From assembly GCA_036491125.1 (NCBI GenBank), contig DASXCO010000169.1, forward strand, positions 1 through 32,517: 32,517 nt of DNA, in the 5' to 3' direction. Source of the stretch: Acidimicrobiales bacterium. Lineage in GTDB: Bacteria; Actinomycetota; Acidimicrobiia; Acidimicrobiales; AC-9. Below the pieces are notes generated by a model, which searched no databases, had not been told where the DNA came from, and worked only from the letters and a program-made list of their open reading frames with translations. Shown piece after piece: positions 1 through 6,041 of this stretch (the first letter of the stretch is position 1; each line of letters opens with the position of its first letter). The translations under genes and the position numbers were made by a program.

Positions 1-288
1 GAGCCGGGCGACGGCGCGGGGCCCGGCGGCGTGCTGCACACCGATCGATACGGGGTCTCTCCGTTCGCCCCGCCACTTGCCCGGCATCCACGTGCAGATG
101 GGCACGGCGGGGCCGCTGGCCGAGAAGATCCCGAAGAGCGAAGACTCCTGGGGGACGTCGGTGTCCTCTTCGATGCCGGGATGGAAGTTGATCCATCCGC
201 GGCGGCTGCCGGCGACGCGATCCATTCGAGCCAGGATCTCGGCTCGGGCGTCCGGCTGGAACTCCAGTGACTCGGGCGGGCCTTTCAC
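1..288 (-). CDS. Conserved hypothetical protein, N-terminal part (runs off the window)
   Basis: The frame opens with GTG directly after the stop of the gene upstream (TGA then GTG, no gap) and stays open for 96 codons to the window edge, so the C-terminus is missing. The visible part begins MKGPPESLEFQPDARAEIL and contains a hydrophobic stretch, SLFGIFSASGPAVPICTWMP. I see no catalytic motif I can name. Tight junction with the small membrane protein upstream on the same strand suggests one transcript. Function unknown. The reading is supported by the overlap-style junction and by absence of stops; it could still be part of a longer family protein that I do not recognise. Confidence 0.6.
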   Translation of the reverse strand, partial: MKGPPESLEFQPDARAEILARMDRVAGSRRGWINFHPGIEEDTDVPQESSLFGIFSASGPAVPICTWMPGKWRGERRDPVSIGVQHAAGPRAVARL

Positions 289-447
289 TCAGACCAGTCC
301 GAGCACCCGGCCGGCCGAGAAGATGGCGATGACCACCAGCACGGTCATGGCGATGGTGCAGAGCAGCTCGTAGCCCCGGCGGCGCAGGCCGAAGATCCCG
401 ACGCCCTGAGCCAGCACCAACGCCACGACGAAGACGGCGATCGTCAT
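289..447 (-). CDS. Small membrane protein with two predicted helices (52 aa)
   Basis: A 52-residue ORF, MTIAVFVVALVLAQGVGIFG at the start, then a short basic loop (LRRRGYE), then a second hydrophobic helix (LLCTIAMTVLVVIAIFSAG). Two membrane helices joined by an RRR loop are read directly from the sequence. It starts at ATG and its stop codon is immediately followed by the GTG of the next gene. It lies 55 nt downstream of the acyl-CoA dehydrogenase stop, with one copy of a 30-nt dispersed repeat in between. No clear Shine-Dalgarno sequence precedes it. Function unknown; it may be a small accessory membrane protein of the neighbouring hypothetical gene. Confidence 0.6.
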   Translation of the reverse strand: MTIAVFVVALVLAQGVGIFGLRRRGYELLCTIAMTVLVVIAIFSAGRVLGLV

Positions 448-461
448 CGGCGAGCAGGATC

Positions 462-491
462 GGCCCGGGGGGCGGGCCCGAGGGAGTGGCC
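462..491 (+). repeat. Intergenic copy of the dispersed 30-nt GC-rich repeat
   Basis: This gap copy matches the minus-strand copy at 27645-27674 at 21 of the first 22 positions (both contain GGCCCGGG, one variable base, then GGCGGGCCCGAGG). It sits between the acyl-CoA dehydrogenase stop and the small membrane protein gene, outside any coding frame. Confidence 0.5.
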
Positions 492-502
492 GACCCGGGC
501 GC

Positions 503-2455
503 TCAACGGCGGGGGCCGGTGGCAGCCACGCTCTCGGGACTCTCGGGCGCGGCGACCTTGGCCTCGACGTCGCCCTCGACGCTGGCAGTGCCGAGCATGG
601 GGCCCTCGCCCGCGGGGTCGAGGATGCCGCCTTCCGCCCAGGTGTAGCGGCCCGTCAGCACGGCCTGGGCGGCGGCGTAGTTGTCGGAGTCGTCGTTGTG
701 CCATAGCTCGTGGAAGAGCCGGTCGACCCGGCGGCGGGCGCCCGTGCAGAACAGATCGGCCAGCTCGAAGGCACCCTCGCCCTCCACCTCGCCGTCGTCG
801 GTCAGCATCTGGGCGCGCACACACGCCGCGCTCATGGCGAACAGCTCGGCCCCGATGTCGACGATGCGACCGAGGAAAGCCTGCTTGCGCTCGAGCTTGC
901 CCTGCCAGCGGGACATCCCGTAGAAGGTCGAGCGGGCGAGCTTGCGGCTGGAGCGTTCGACGAAGCGCAGGTGGGTCCCCAGCTCGCCGAACTCCGCGTA
1001 GCTGCGAGGGGACTGGCCCTGCCCGACCGCGAGCCGCGGCAACCACTTGCTGTAGAAGGCCCCCGCCTTGGCCGCCGTCTTGGCCTTGGTCCGGGCGTCG
1101 ACCTCAGGATCGATGATGGCGCCGGCGACGGCGAGGTGCTGGTCGACGGCCTCCCGAGCGATCAGCAGCTTCATGATCTCGGAGGAGCCCTCGAAGATCC
1201 GGCAGATGCGGAGGTCTCGGAGGATCTGCTCGGCCGGGACCGGCTTCTCGCCACGGGCCTCGAGGGACGCTGCCGTCTCGAACCCTCGGCCGCCCCGGAT
1301 CTGGACCATCTCGTCAGCGACCTGCCAGGCCATCTCCGAGCAGTACAGCTTGGCCAGGGCGGCCTCGATGCGGATGTCGTGCTGCTCGGCGTCGGCCAGG
1401 AGGCTGGACAGCTCCACCACGGCTTCCTCGGCGAAGGTCACGCCGGCCATGAAGGCGATCTTCTCGGCCACCGCCTCGTGCTTGCCGATCGGCATGCCCC
1501 ACTGGACGCGCTCGTTGGCCCACTGGCGCACGATCTTGAGGGACAGCTTCGAGGACGCCGCGCAGGTGGCGGGGAGCGACAGACGCCCGGTGTTGAGCGT
1601 CTGCAGGGCGACCTTCAGGCCCCGACCCTCGCCGCCGACGACGTCGTCGACCGGCACGCGCACGTTCTCGAATCGGGTCACTCCGTTCTCGATGCCACGA
1701 AGGCCCATGAACTGGTTGCGGTGCAGCACTTTCACGCCGGGCGCGTGGGCATCGACGATGAAGGCGGTGATGCCACCGCGGTGCCCCTCGGAGCGGGGGA
1801 CGGTGGCCATGACGACCAGGAGATCGGCGATGACGCCGTTCGTGGTCCACAGCTTCTCGCCGTTGATGAGATAGGCCGAGCCGTCCTCGGTGGGGACGGC
1901 GCTGCAGTGCATCCGGGCCGGGTCGCTCCCGACGTCGGGCTCGGTGAGCAGAAAGGCGCTGATCTGATCGCGGGCCACACGGGGCAGGTACTTGCGCTTC
2001 TGCTCGGGGGTGCCGAACAGCTTGAGCGGCTGGGGCACCCCGATCGACTGGTGGGCGCTGAGCAGCGTGCTGATCGCCGAGTGGTAGGTGACCGCCATGG
2101 CCAGGGCGCGGTTGTAATAGACGTACGACAGCCCCAGGCCGCCGTACTCCTCGTCGATCTTCATGCCCAGGGCGCCCAGGTCGCAGAGGCCCTTGATGAC
2201 GCTCTCGGGGATCTTGGCGTCGCGCTCGATGACGGCGGGGTCGACCTCCTCTCGCAGGAAGGCCTCCAGGCGGGCCAGGAAGGCCTCGCCCTTGGCCCTG
2301 TCCTCGGCGGACGGACGGGGATGGGGGTGGACCATCTCCAGCTTGAAGCGGCCCAGGAACAGCTCCTTGGCGAAGCTGGGCTGGTCCCACTCCTGCTGCC
2401 GGGCGGCCTCGGCGACGTCGCGGGACTGCTTCTCGGTGACGGCTCGAGTGTTCAA
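503..2455 (-). CDS. fadE: Acyl-CoA dehydrogenase, FadE10-like (650 aa)
   Basis: FAD-dependent acyl-CoA dehydrogenase that would introduce the alpha-beta double bond in an acyl-CoA, in the cytoplasm, passing electrons to an electron-transfer flavoprotein. Visible landmarks are the substrate/FAD segment FLLTEPDVGSDPARM (about 168-182), LWTTNG (202-207), GLRGIENGVTRF (251-262), the helix RIEAALAKLYCSEMAWQVAD, IRGGRGFE (386-393), and FEGSSEI (421-427), whose E422 aligns with the catalytic glutamate of the VLCAD-like group. A C-terminal extension of about 200 residues follows, and the total length equals what I recall for mycobacterial FadE10 (650 aa). The start is taken as TTG because GGAGG lies 9 nt before it and no ATG or GTG fits. 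It is divergent from the VOC gene. Confidence 0.88.
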   Translation of the reverse strand: MNTRAVTEKQSRDVAEAARQQEWDQPSFAKELFLGRFKLEMVHPHPRPSAEDRAKGEAFLARLEAFLREEVDPAVIERDAKIPESVIKGLCDLGALGMKIDEEYGGLGLSYVYYNRALAMAVTYHSAISTLLSAHQSIGVPQPLKLFGTPEQKRKYLPRVARDQISAFLLTEPDVGSDPARMHCSAVPTEDGSAYLINGEKLWTTNGVIADLLVVMATVPRSEGHRGGITAFIVDAHAPGVKVLHRNQFMGLRGIENGVTRFENVRVPVDDVVGGEGRGLKVALQTLNTGRLSLPATCAASSKLSLKIVRQWANERVQWGMPIGKHEAVAEKIAFMAGVTFAEEAVVELSSLLADAEQHDIRIEAALAKLYCSEMAWQVADEMVQIRGGRGFETAASLEARGEKPVPAEQILRDLRICRIFEGSSEIMKLLIAREAVDQHLAVAGAIIDPEVDARTKAKTAAKAGAFYSKWLPRLAVGQGQSPRSYAEFGELGTHLRFVERSSRKLARSTFYGMSRWQGKLERKQAFLGRIVDIGAELFAMSAACVRAQMLTDDGEVEGEGAFELADLFCTGARRRVDRLFHELWHNDDSDNYAAAQAVLTGRYTWAEGGILDPAGEGPMLGTASVEGDVEAKVAAPESPESVAATGPRR

Positions 2456-2599
2456 GGCCTTGACCCTCCTCGATGCGGGCAACGAAGACGAACGAGACCC
2501 GGTAGGCCTTCGCCCCGTCTTGTACCCGCCCTGGTCGGCGCCCATGTCGGGCCCGTCCATATTGCCACTCCACCAGCCGACGGCGGCATCTCCCCGTCG

Positions 2600-2605
2600 T
2601 AGAAT
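2600..2605 (+). promoter_or_regulatory. -10 hexamer TAGAAT, leaderless start for the VOC gene
   Basis: TAGAAT ends 7 nt before the A of ATG 2612, which places the expected transcription start on the start codon. There is no Shine-Dalgarno sequence. No convincing -35 is seen. Confidence 0.6.
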
Positions 2606-2611
2606 TGGGAT

Positions 2612-3205
2612 ATGAGCACCGAAACCACGGGGGAGCCGCTGTCCGAGCAGCACCACGATCAGGAGGCCCCGCGTTGGCGGGGCATCAACCACCTGGCGCT
2701 GATCACCGATGACATGGACGCGACCGTGCGCTTCTATGACGGGGTGCTCGGCGCCCGACTGGTGGCCGATCTGGGTACCCGCTCGTTCCGCCACTATTTC
2801 TTCGAGTTCGGGGCCGGCAACACGGTCGCGTTCTTCGAGTACCAGGGAGTGAAGCTGGAGACGTTCGCCAAGCCGGCGGGGATCCCCGATCCCCGGGCCA
2901 TCCAGTTCGACCACCTGTCGTTCAACCTGCCCGACGAGACCGCCCTGCTGGCCCTCCGGGACCGGCTGAAGGCCGCCGCTTGCGAGGTGACCGACCTGGT
3001 GGATCACGGCTTCCTCCGGTCGATCTACTTCACCGACCCGAACGGGATCGCCCTCGAAGCCTCGTACTGGGTGACCGACCCGACGGGACGGGCCGCCGAC
3101 TACGCCGACGAGGGGCTCTTCGCCGACCCCGATCCGGTCCCTGCCGTGCGCGAGCTGCGGTCCGAGGGCCGGGTGCGGTCGGTCCCCTCCACCCGCCTCG
3201 CCTGA
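2612..3205 (+). CDS. VOC-superfamily (glyoxalase/dioxygenase-like) protein (197 aa)
   Basis: Metal-dependent vicinal-oxygen-chelate protein. The first beta-alpha-beta module begins INHLALITDDMDATVRFYDG (H27); the second carries QFDHLSFNLPD (H101) and FTDPNGIALEASYW (E149). H27, H101 and E149 fit the usual His/His/Glu metal set of one VOC unit. The C-terminal 45 residues are polar and probably disordered. The ATG is chosen because a -10 hexamer sits 7 nt upstream, implying leaderless translation. It is divergent from the acyl-CoA dehydrogenase, and a hairpin follows its stop. The substrate cannot be told from the sequence; ring-cleaving dioxygenase, glyoxalase-like and isomerase roles all remain possible. 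Confidence 0.82.
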   Translation: MSTETTGEPLSEQHHDQEAPRWRGINHLALITDDMDATVRFYDGVLGARLVADLGTRSFRHYFFEFGAGNTVAFFEYQGVKLETFAKPAGIPDPRAIQFDHLSFNLPDETALLALRDRLKAAACEVTDLVDHGFLRSIYFTDPNGIALEASYWVTDPTGRAADYADEGLFADPDPVPAVRELRSEGRVRSVPSTRLA

Positions 3206-3224
3206 GTCCGTCCGGGGCAGCGAG

Positions 3225-3252
3225 GCCCGGCCAGGGAGCGCCTGAGCCGGGC
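3225..3252 (+). terminator. Hairpin after the VOC gene, without a U tract
   Basis: GCCCGGC pairs with GCCGGGC, and inside it CAGG pairs with CCTG, giving an 11-bp stem with one bulged A and a 5-nt loop, 19 nt after the VOC stop. No T run follows, so it would be a U-less actinobacterial-type terminator. Confidence 0.45.
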
Positions 3253-3270
3253 CCGTCCGGGGCCGGGCAC

Positions 3271-3276
3271 TAACGT
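3271..3276 (+). promoter_or_regulatory. Possible -10 hexamer TAACGT for the amine oxidase gene
   Basis: TAACGT lies 30 nt before ATG 3307, giving a leader of about 24 nt that contains CGGAGG, 6 nt before the ATG. No -35 was recognised. Confidence 0.4.
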
Positions 3277-3306
3277 GAGCCGTCCGAGCGAGGTCGGAGG
3301 ATCGTG

Positions 3307-5250
3307 ATGGAGGAAGGCCCCAGCGTGGCCGTGAAGGGCCCCGACGAGGCGCCTGCGGCCCACCCGCTCGACTCGCTGTCGGTGGCGGAGATCAGCGCCG
3401 CCTGCGCCATCGTGACAGAGGACCGCGGGTTGGTGGACGACGTCAGGTTCCCCTGGGTCACTCTGCACGAGCCGCCGAAGGACGTCGTGACGGGGTACCG
3501 GCCCGGCGACGACATCGATCGCCAGGCCGAGGTGGCGGTGTGCGAGCGGATCACCGGCGTGGTGCACGAGGCCGTGGTGTCGATCACCCGGTCGACAGTC
3601 CTTTCGTGGCAATCGGTGCCCGGCGCGGTCACCCCGCTGCTGGTCGACGAGCTCGTCTTCGCCTTCCAGGCCGTCAAGGCCGACGCCCGGTGGCAGGAGG
3701 CCATGCGGCGACGGGGGGTCACCGACCTCGAGCTGGTCCAGGTGGACCCGTGGCCGGCAGGCAACTTCGGGATCGCCGCAGAAGCGGGACGGCGTCTCGT
3801 TCGCTGCGTCTCCTACGTGCGGACCCACGCTGCCGACAACGGCTACGCCCGTCCCGTGGAGGGGCTCGTCGCCGTGGTCGACCTCGCCACCGCCGAGGTG
3901 ATCGAGCTCGTGGACCGGGAGGTCGTCCCGGTCCCCGAGGCGGCCGGCAACTACGACCCGGCGTCGGTGGGCGAGCAACGACAGGGCCTGCGGCCGCTCG
4001 TCATCTCCCAACCGGAGGGCCCCAGCTTCGTGGTCGAGGGATCCGAGATCCGCTGGCAGCGTTGGCGCCTGCGGGTATCCGTCCATCCCATCGAGGGCGT
4101 CGTGCTCCACACCGTCGGCTACGAGGACGGCGGACGGGTCCGACCGATCCTCCACCGGGCCTCGATCGCCGAGATGGTTGTCCCCTACGGGGACACCTCC
4201 ACCAACCACTGGTGGAAGAACGCCTTCGACGTCGGCGAGTGGGGGCTGGGCAAGATGATGCAGAGCCTCACCCTCGGCTGCGACTGCCTGGGCGAGATCC
4301 GCTACCTCGACGCCGTCGTCGGTGACGATCGGGGCGGGGCCCGCACGATCTCCAACGCCGTCTGCCTGCACGAGGAGGATTACGGGATCCTCTGGAAGCA
4401 TGTCGATCTCTGGAGCGGCGCCTCCGAGGTGCGCCGGTCCCGGCGGCTGGTGATCTCGTTCATCGCCACCGTGGGGAACTACGAGTACGGCTTCTACTGG
4501 TACCTCTATCTCGACGGCACCATCCAGCTCGAGGTGAAGCTGACGGGCATCATCCAGACGTCGGCTCGCGAGCCCGGCCACCGCCCGGCCTTCGGCGAGG
4601 TCGTCGGTCCCGAGCTCTACGCGCCGAACCACCAGCATCTGCTCTGCGCCCGGCTCGACTTCGACCTGGACGGCCGGTCGAACTCGGTCTACGAGCTGGA
4701 CGCCGTCAGCCTCCCGCCCGGTGAGGACAATCCCGAGGGGAGCGCCTTCCGCTCTCGGGCCACCCTGCTCGCGTCGGAGTCGGAGGCCCAGCGCATGATC
4801 GATCCGCTCGCCGCTCGCAGCTGGAAGGTCGTCAACCAGTCCTCGCTGAACGGCCTCGGCCAGCCGGTGGGCTACAAGCTGATCCCCGGCCAGTCGACCT
4901 GCCTGCTGGCGCAGCCGTCGTCGAGCGTCGGTCGCCGGGCCGCGTTCGCGTCGAAGAGTCTCTGGGTGACCCCCTTCGATCCGGCCGAGCGCCGCCCGGC
5001 GGGGGACTACCCGAACCAGAGCAGCGGCGGCGACGGGCTCCCGGCGTGGACGGCAGCGGACCGCCCGCTGGTCGACACCGACGTGGTCCTGTGGCACACG
5101 TTCGGCCTCACTCACGTGCCCCGACCCGAGGACTGGCCCGTCGCCCCTGTCGATTATGCGGGGTTCGTCCTGAAGCCGGCCGGCTTCTTCGATCGCAACC
5201 CGGCGCTGGATGTGCCCCCGACGACGAACGGACACTGCTCCAGCGAGTGA
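3307..5250 (+). CDS. Copper-containing primary amine oxidase (647 aa)
   Basis: Oxidative deamination of primary amines to aldehyde, ammonia and hydrogen peroxide, using a self-made topaquinone cofactor and Cu(II). All hallmark residues are visible: the cofactor motif GNYEYGF with topaquinone precursor Y392; the catalytic-base motif NAFDVGEWG with D308; and copper ligands H442 and H444 (NHQHLLCARLD) and H603 (LTHVPRPEDWPV). Length is normal for the bacterial family. No signal peptide is seen, so it is likely cytoplasmic, like the Arthrobacter enzymes. ATG 3307 is preferred over GTG 3304 because CGGAGG lies 6 nt before it. It has its own promoter candidate and a large palindrome after the stop. 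The amine substrate cannot be predicted. Confidence 0.93.
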   Translation: MEEGPSVAVKGPDEAPAAHPLDSLSVAEISAACAIVTEDRGLVDDVRFPWVTLHEPPKDVVTGYRPGDDIDRQAEVAVCERITGVVHEAVVSITRSTVLSWQSVPGAVTPLLVDELVFAFQAVKADARWQEAMRRRGVTDLELVQVDPWPAGNFGIAAEAGRRLVRCVSYVRTHAADNGYARPVEGLVAVVDLATAEVIELVDREVVPVPEAAGNYDPASVGEQRQGLRPLVISQPEGPSFVVEGSEIRWQRWRLRVSVHPIEGVVLHTVGYEDGGRVRPILHRASIAEMVVPYGDTSTNHWWKNAFDVGEWGLGKMMQSLTLGCDCLGEIRYLDAVVGDDRGGARTISNAVCLHEEDYGILWKHVDLWSGASEVRRSRRLVISFIATVGNYEYGFYWYLYLDGTIQLEVKLTGIIQTSAREPGHRPAFGEVVGPELYAPNHQHLLCARLDFDLDGRSNSVYELDAVSLPPGEDNPEGSAFRSRATLLASESEAQRMIDPLAARSWKVVNQSSLNGLGQPVGYKLIPGQSTCLLAQPSSSVGRRAAFASKSLWVTPFDPAERRPAGDYPNQSSGGDGLPAWTAADRPLVDTDVVLWHTFGLTHVPRPEDWPVAPVDYAGFVLKPAGFFDRNPALDVPPTTNGHCSSE

Positions 5251-5257
5251 GGGCGCG

Positions 5258-5325
5258 TTCCGCATCTGGTCGAAACGGGTCACCGCGCCGGTGAGGGTCG
5301 CGCCCACTTTCGACCAGATGTGGAA
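5258..5325. repeat. Large nested inverted repeat after the amine oxidase gene
   Basis: An 18-nt left arm (5258-5275, beginning TTCCGCATCTGG) and an 18-nt right arm (5308-5325, ending GATGTGGAA) are reverse complements at 17 of 18 positions. The 32-nt centre holds a second perfect hairpin, TCACC/GGTGA (5280-5284 and 5290-5294). It starts 7 nt after the amine oxidase stop. No U tract follows. It may be a terminator, a structured RNA or the remnant of a small palindromic element. Confidence 0.75.
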
Positions 5326-5392
5326 CAAGACTGATGGGAGTGCCCGCGGCCGACGGGCTCACGACGGACCCCTCGCCCGGCCACCCGGTCCG

Positions 5393-5398
5393 TAGACT
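5393..5398 (+). promoter_or_regulatory. -10 hexamer TAGACT, leaderless start for the phosphatidyltransferase gene
   Basis: TAGACT ends 8 nt before ATG 5406, and there is no ribosome binding site. This argues against the earlier in-frame ATG at 5334. Confidence 0.6.
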
Positions 5399-5405
5399 CG
5401 GGTCG

Positions 5406-6041
5406 ATGGGTACCCGCGGCGACAGCGACGCCGGGGGGGATCGCGTCCTCACCATCCCCAATGCCGTCACCGCGGCCCGTCTCGCTGCTGTGCCGGTATT
5501 CCTGTGGCTCCTGTTCGGAGTGCAGAACCGGGTGGCCGCGGCGGCGCTGCTGGCCGTGCTGGGGGCCACCGACTGGGTCGACGGGTGGCTCGCCCGTCGG
5601 CTCGGTCAGGTCTCCACGCTGGGAAAGGTGCTCGACCCGGTGGCGGACCGTGTCCTGCTCGGGGTCGGCGTGGTGGCGATCACAGTCGACGGGTCCGTAC
5701 CCCTGTGGCTGGGTGTCGCCGTGTTGGCGCGCGAGGCACTTGTGTCGGCGGCCGTCCTGGCCCTGGCCGCCGCGGGAGCGGCCAGGATCGACGTGGTGTG
5801 GGTCGGCAAGGCGGGCACGTTCGGCCTGATGGTCGCCTTCCCGCTGTTCCTGGTGGCGGGGCCGTCGGCGTCGTGGCCCAACGCGGCGCTGGTCGCGGCG
5901 TGGGTGTGCGCGGTGCCCGCGCTGATCCTGTCGTGGTACGCAGCCGGCACCTACATCCCGCTCGCCCGGGGTGCGCTCGCTCGAGGACGCCGACCCGGTA
6001 GGTCGTCCGGCGGGAGCGCTCGGGTAGGGTCGAGACCGTGA
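5406..6041 (+). CDS. CDP-alcohol phosphatidyltransferase, PgsA2-like (211 aa)
   Basis: Integral membrane enzyme that transfers a phosphatidyl group from CDP-diacylglycerol to an alcohol. The family signature D-x2-D-G-x2-A-R-x8-G-x3-D-x3-D is complete: DWVDGWLARR followed by GKVLDPVADR (about residues 57-83). About six hydrophobic segments flank it, and the C-terminus is basic and G/S/R-rich. Its size and its place upstream of the gcvH-garA-ftsR block resemble mycobacterial pgsA2 (Rv1822), whose substrate is not settled; glycerol-3-phosphate is the default guess. The start at 5406 follows the leaderless rule. The stop overlaps the GTG of the next gene (GTGA), so the two are probably translated together. 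Confidence 0.88.
   Translation: MGTRGDSDAGGDRVLTIPNAVTAARLAAVPVFLWLLFGVQNRVAAAALLAVLGATDWVDGWLARRLGQVSTLGKVLDPVADRVLLGVGVVAITVDGSVPLWLGVAVLAREALVSAAVLALAAAGAARIDVVWVGKAGTFGLMVAFPLFLVAGPSASWPNAALVAAWVCAVPALILSWYAAGTYIPLARGALARGRRPGRSSGGSARVGSRP
6025..6030 (+). promoter_or_regulatory. -10 hexamer TAGGGT inside the phosphatidyltransferase gene
   Basis: TAGGGT ends 8 nt before GTG 6038 and lies within the last codons of the upstream gene. It would give a leaderless internal transcript of the nucleotidyltransferase gene. Confidence 0.5.

Noticed and set aside
710-2602. 630-codon open frame on plus
   Set aside because: It is antisense to the acyl-CoA dehydrogenase, which has all family motifs; long antisense frames are expected at this GC content.
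3100-5328. 742-codon open frame on minus
   Set aside because: Antisense shadow of the VOC end and the copper amine oxidase; no recognisable motif.
5334-5405. Upstream ATG extension of the phosphatidyltransferase
   Set aside because: The extension would begin right beside the palindrome and contain the -10 hexamer; ATG 5406 fits the recurring leaderless spacing.
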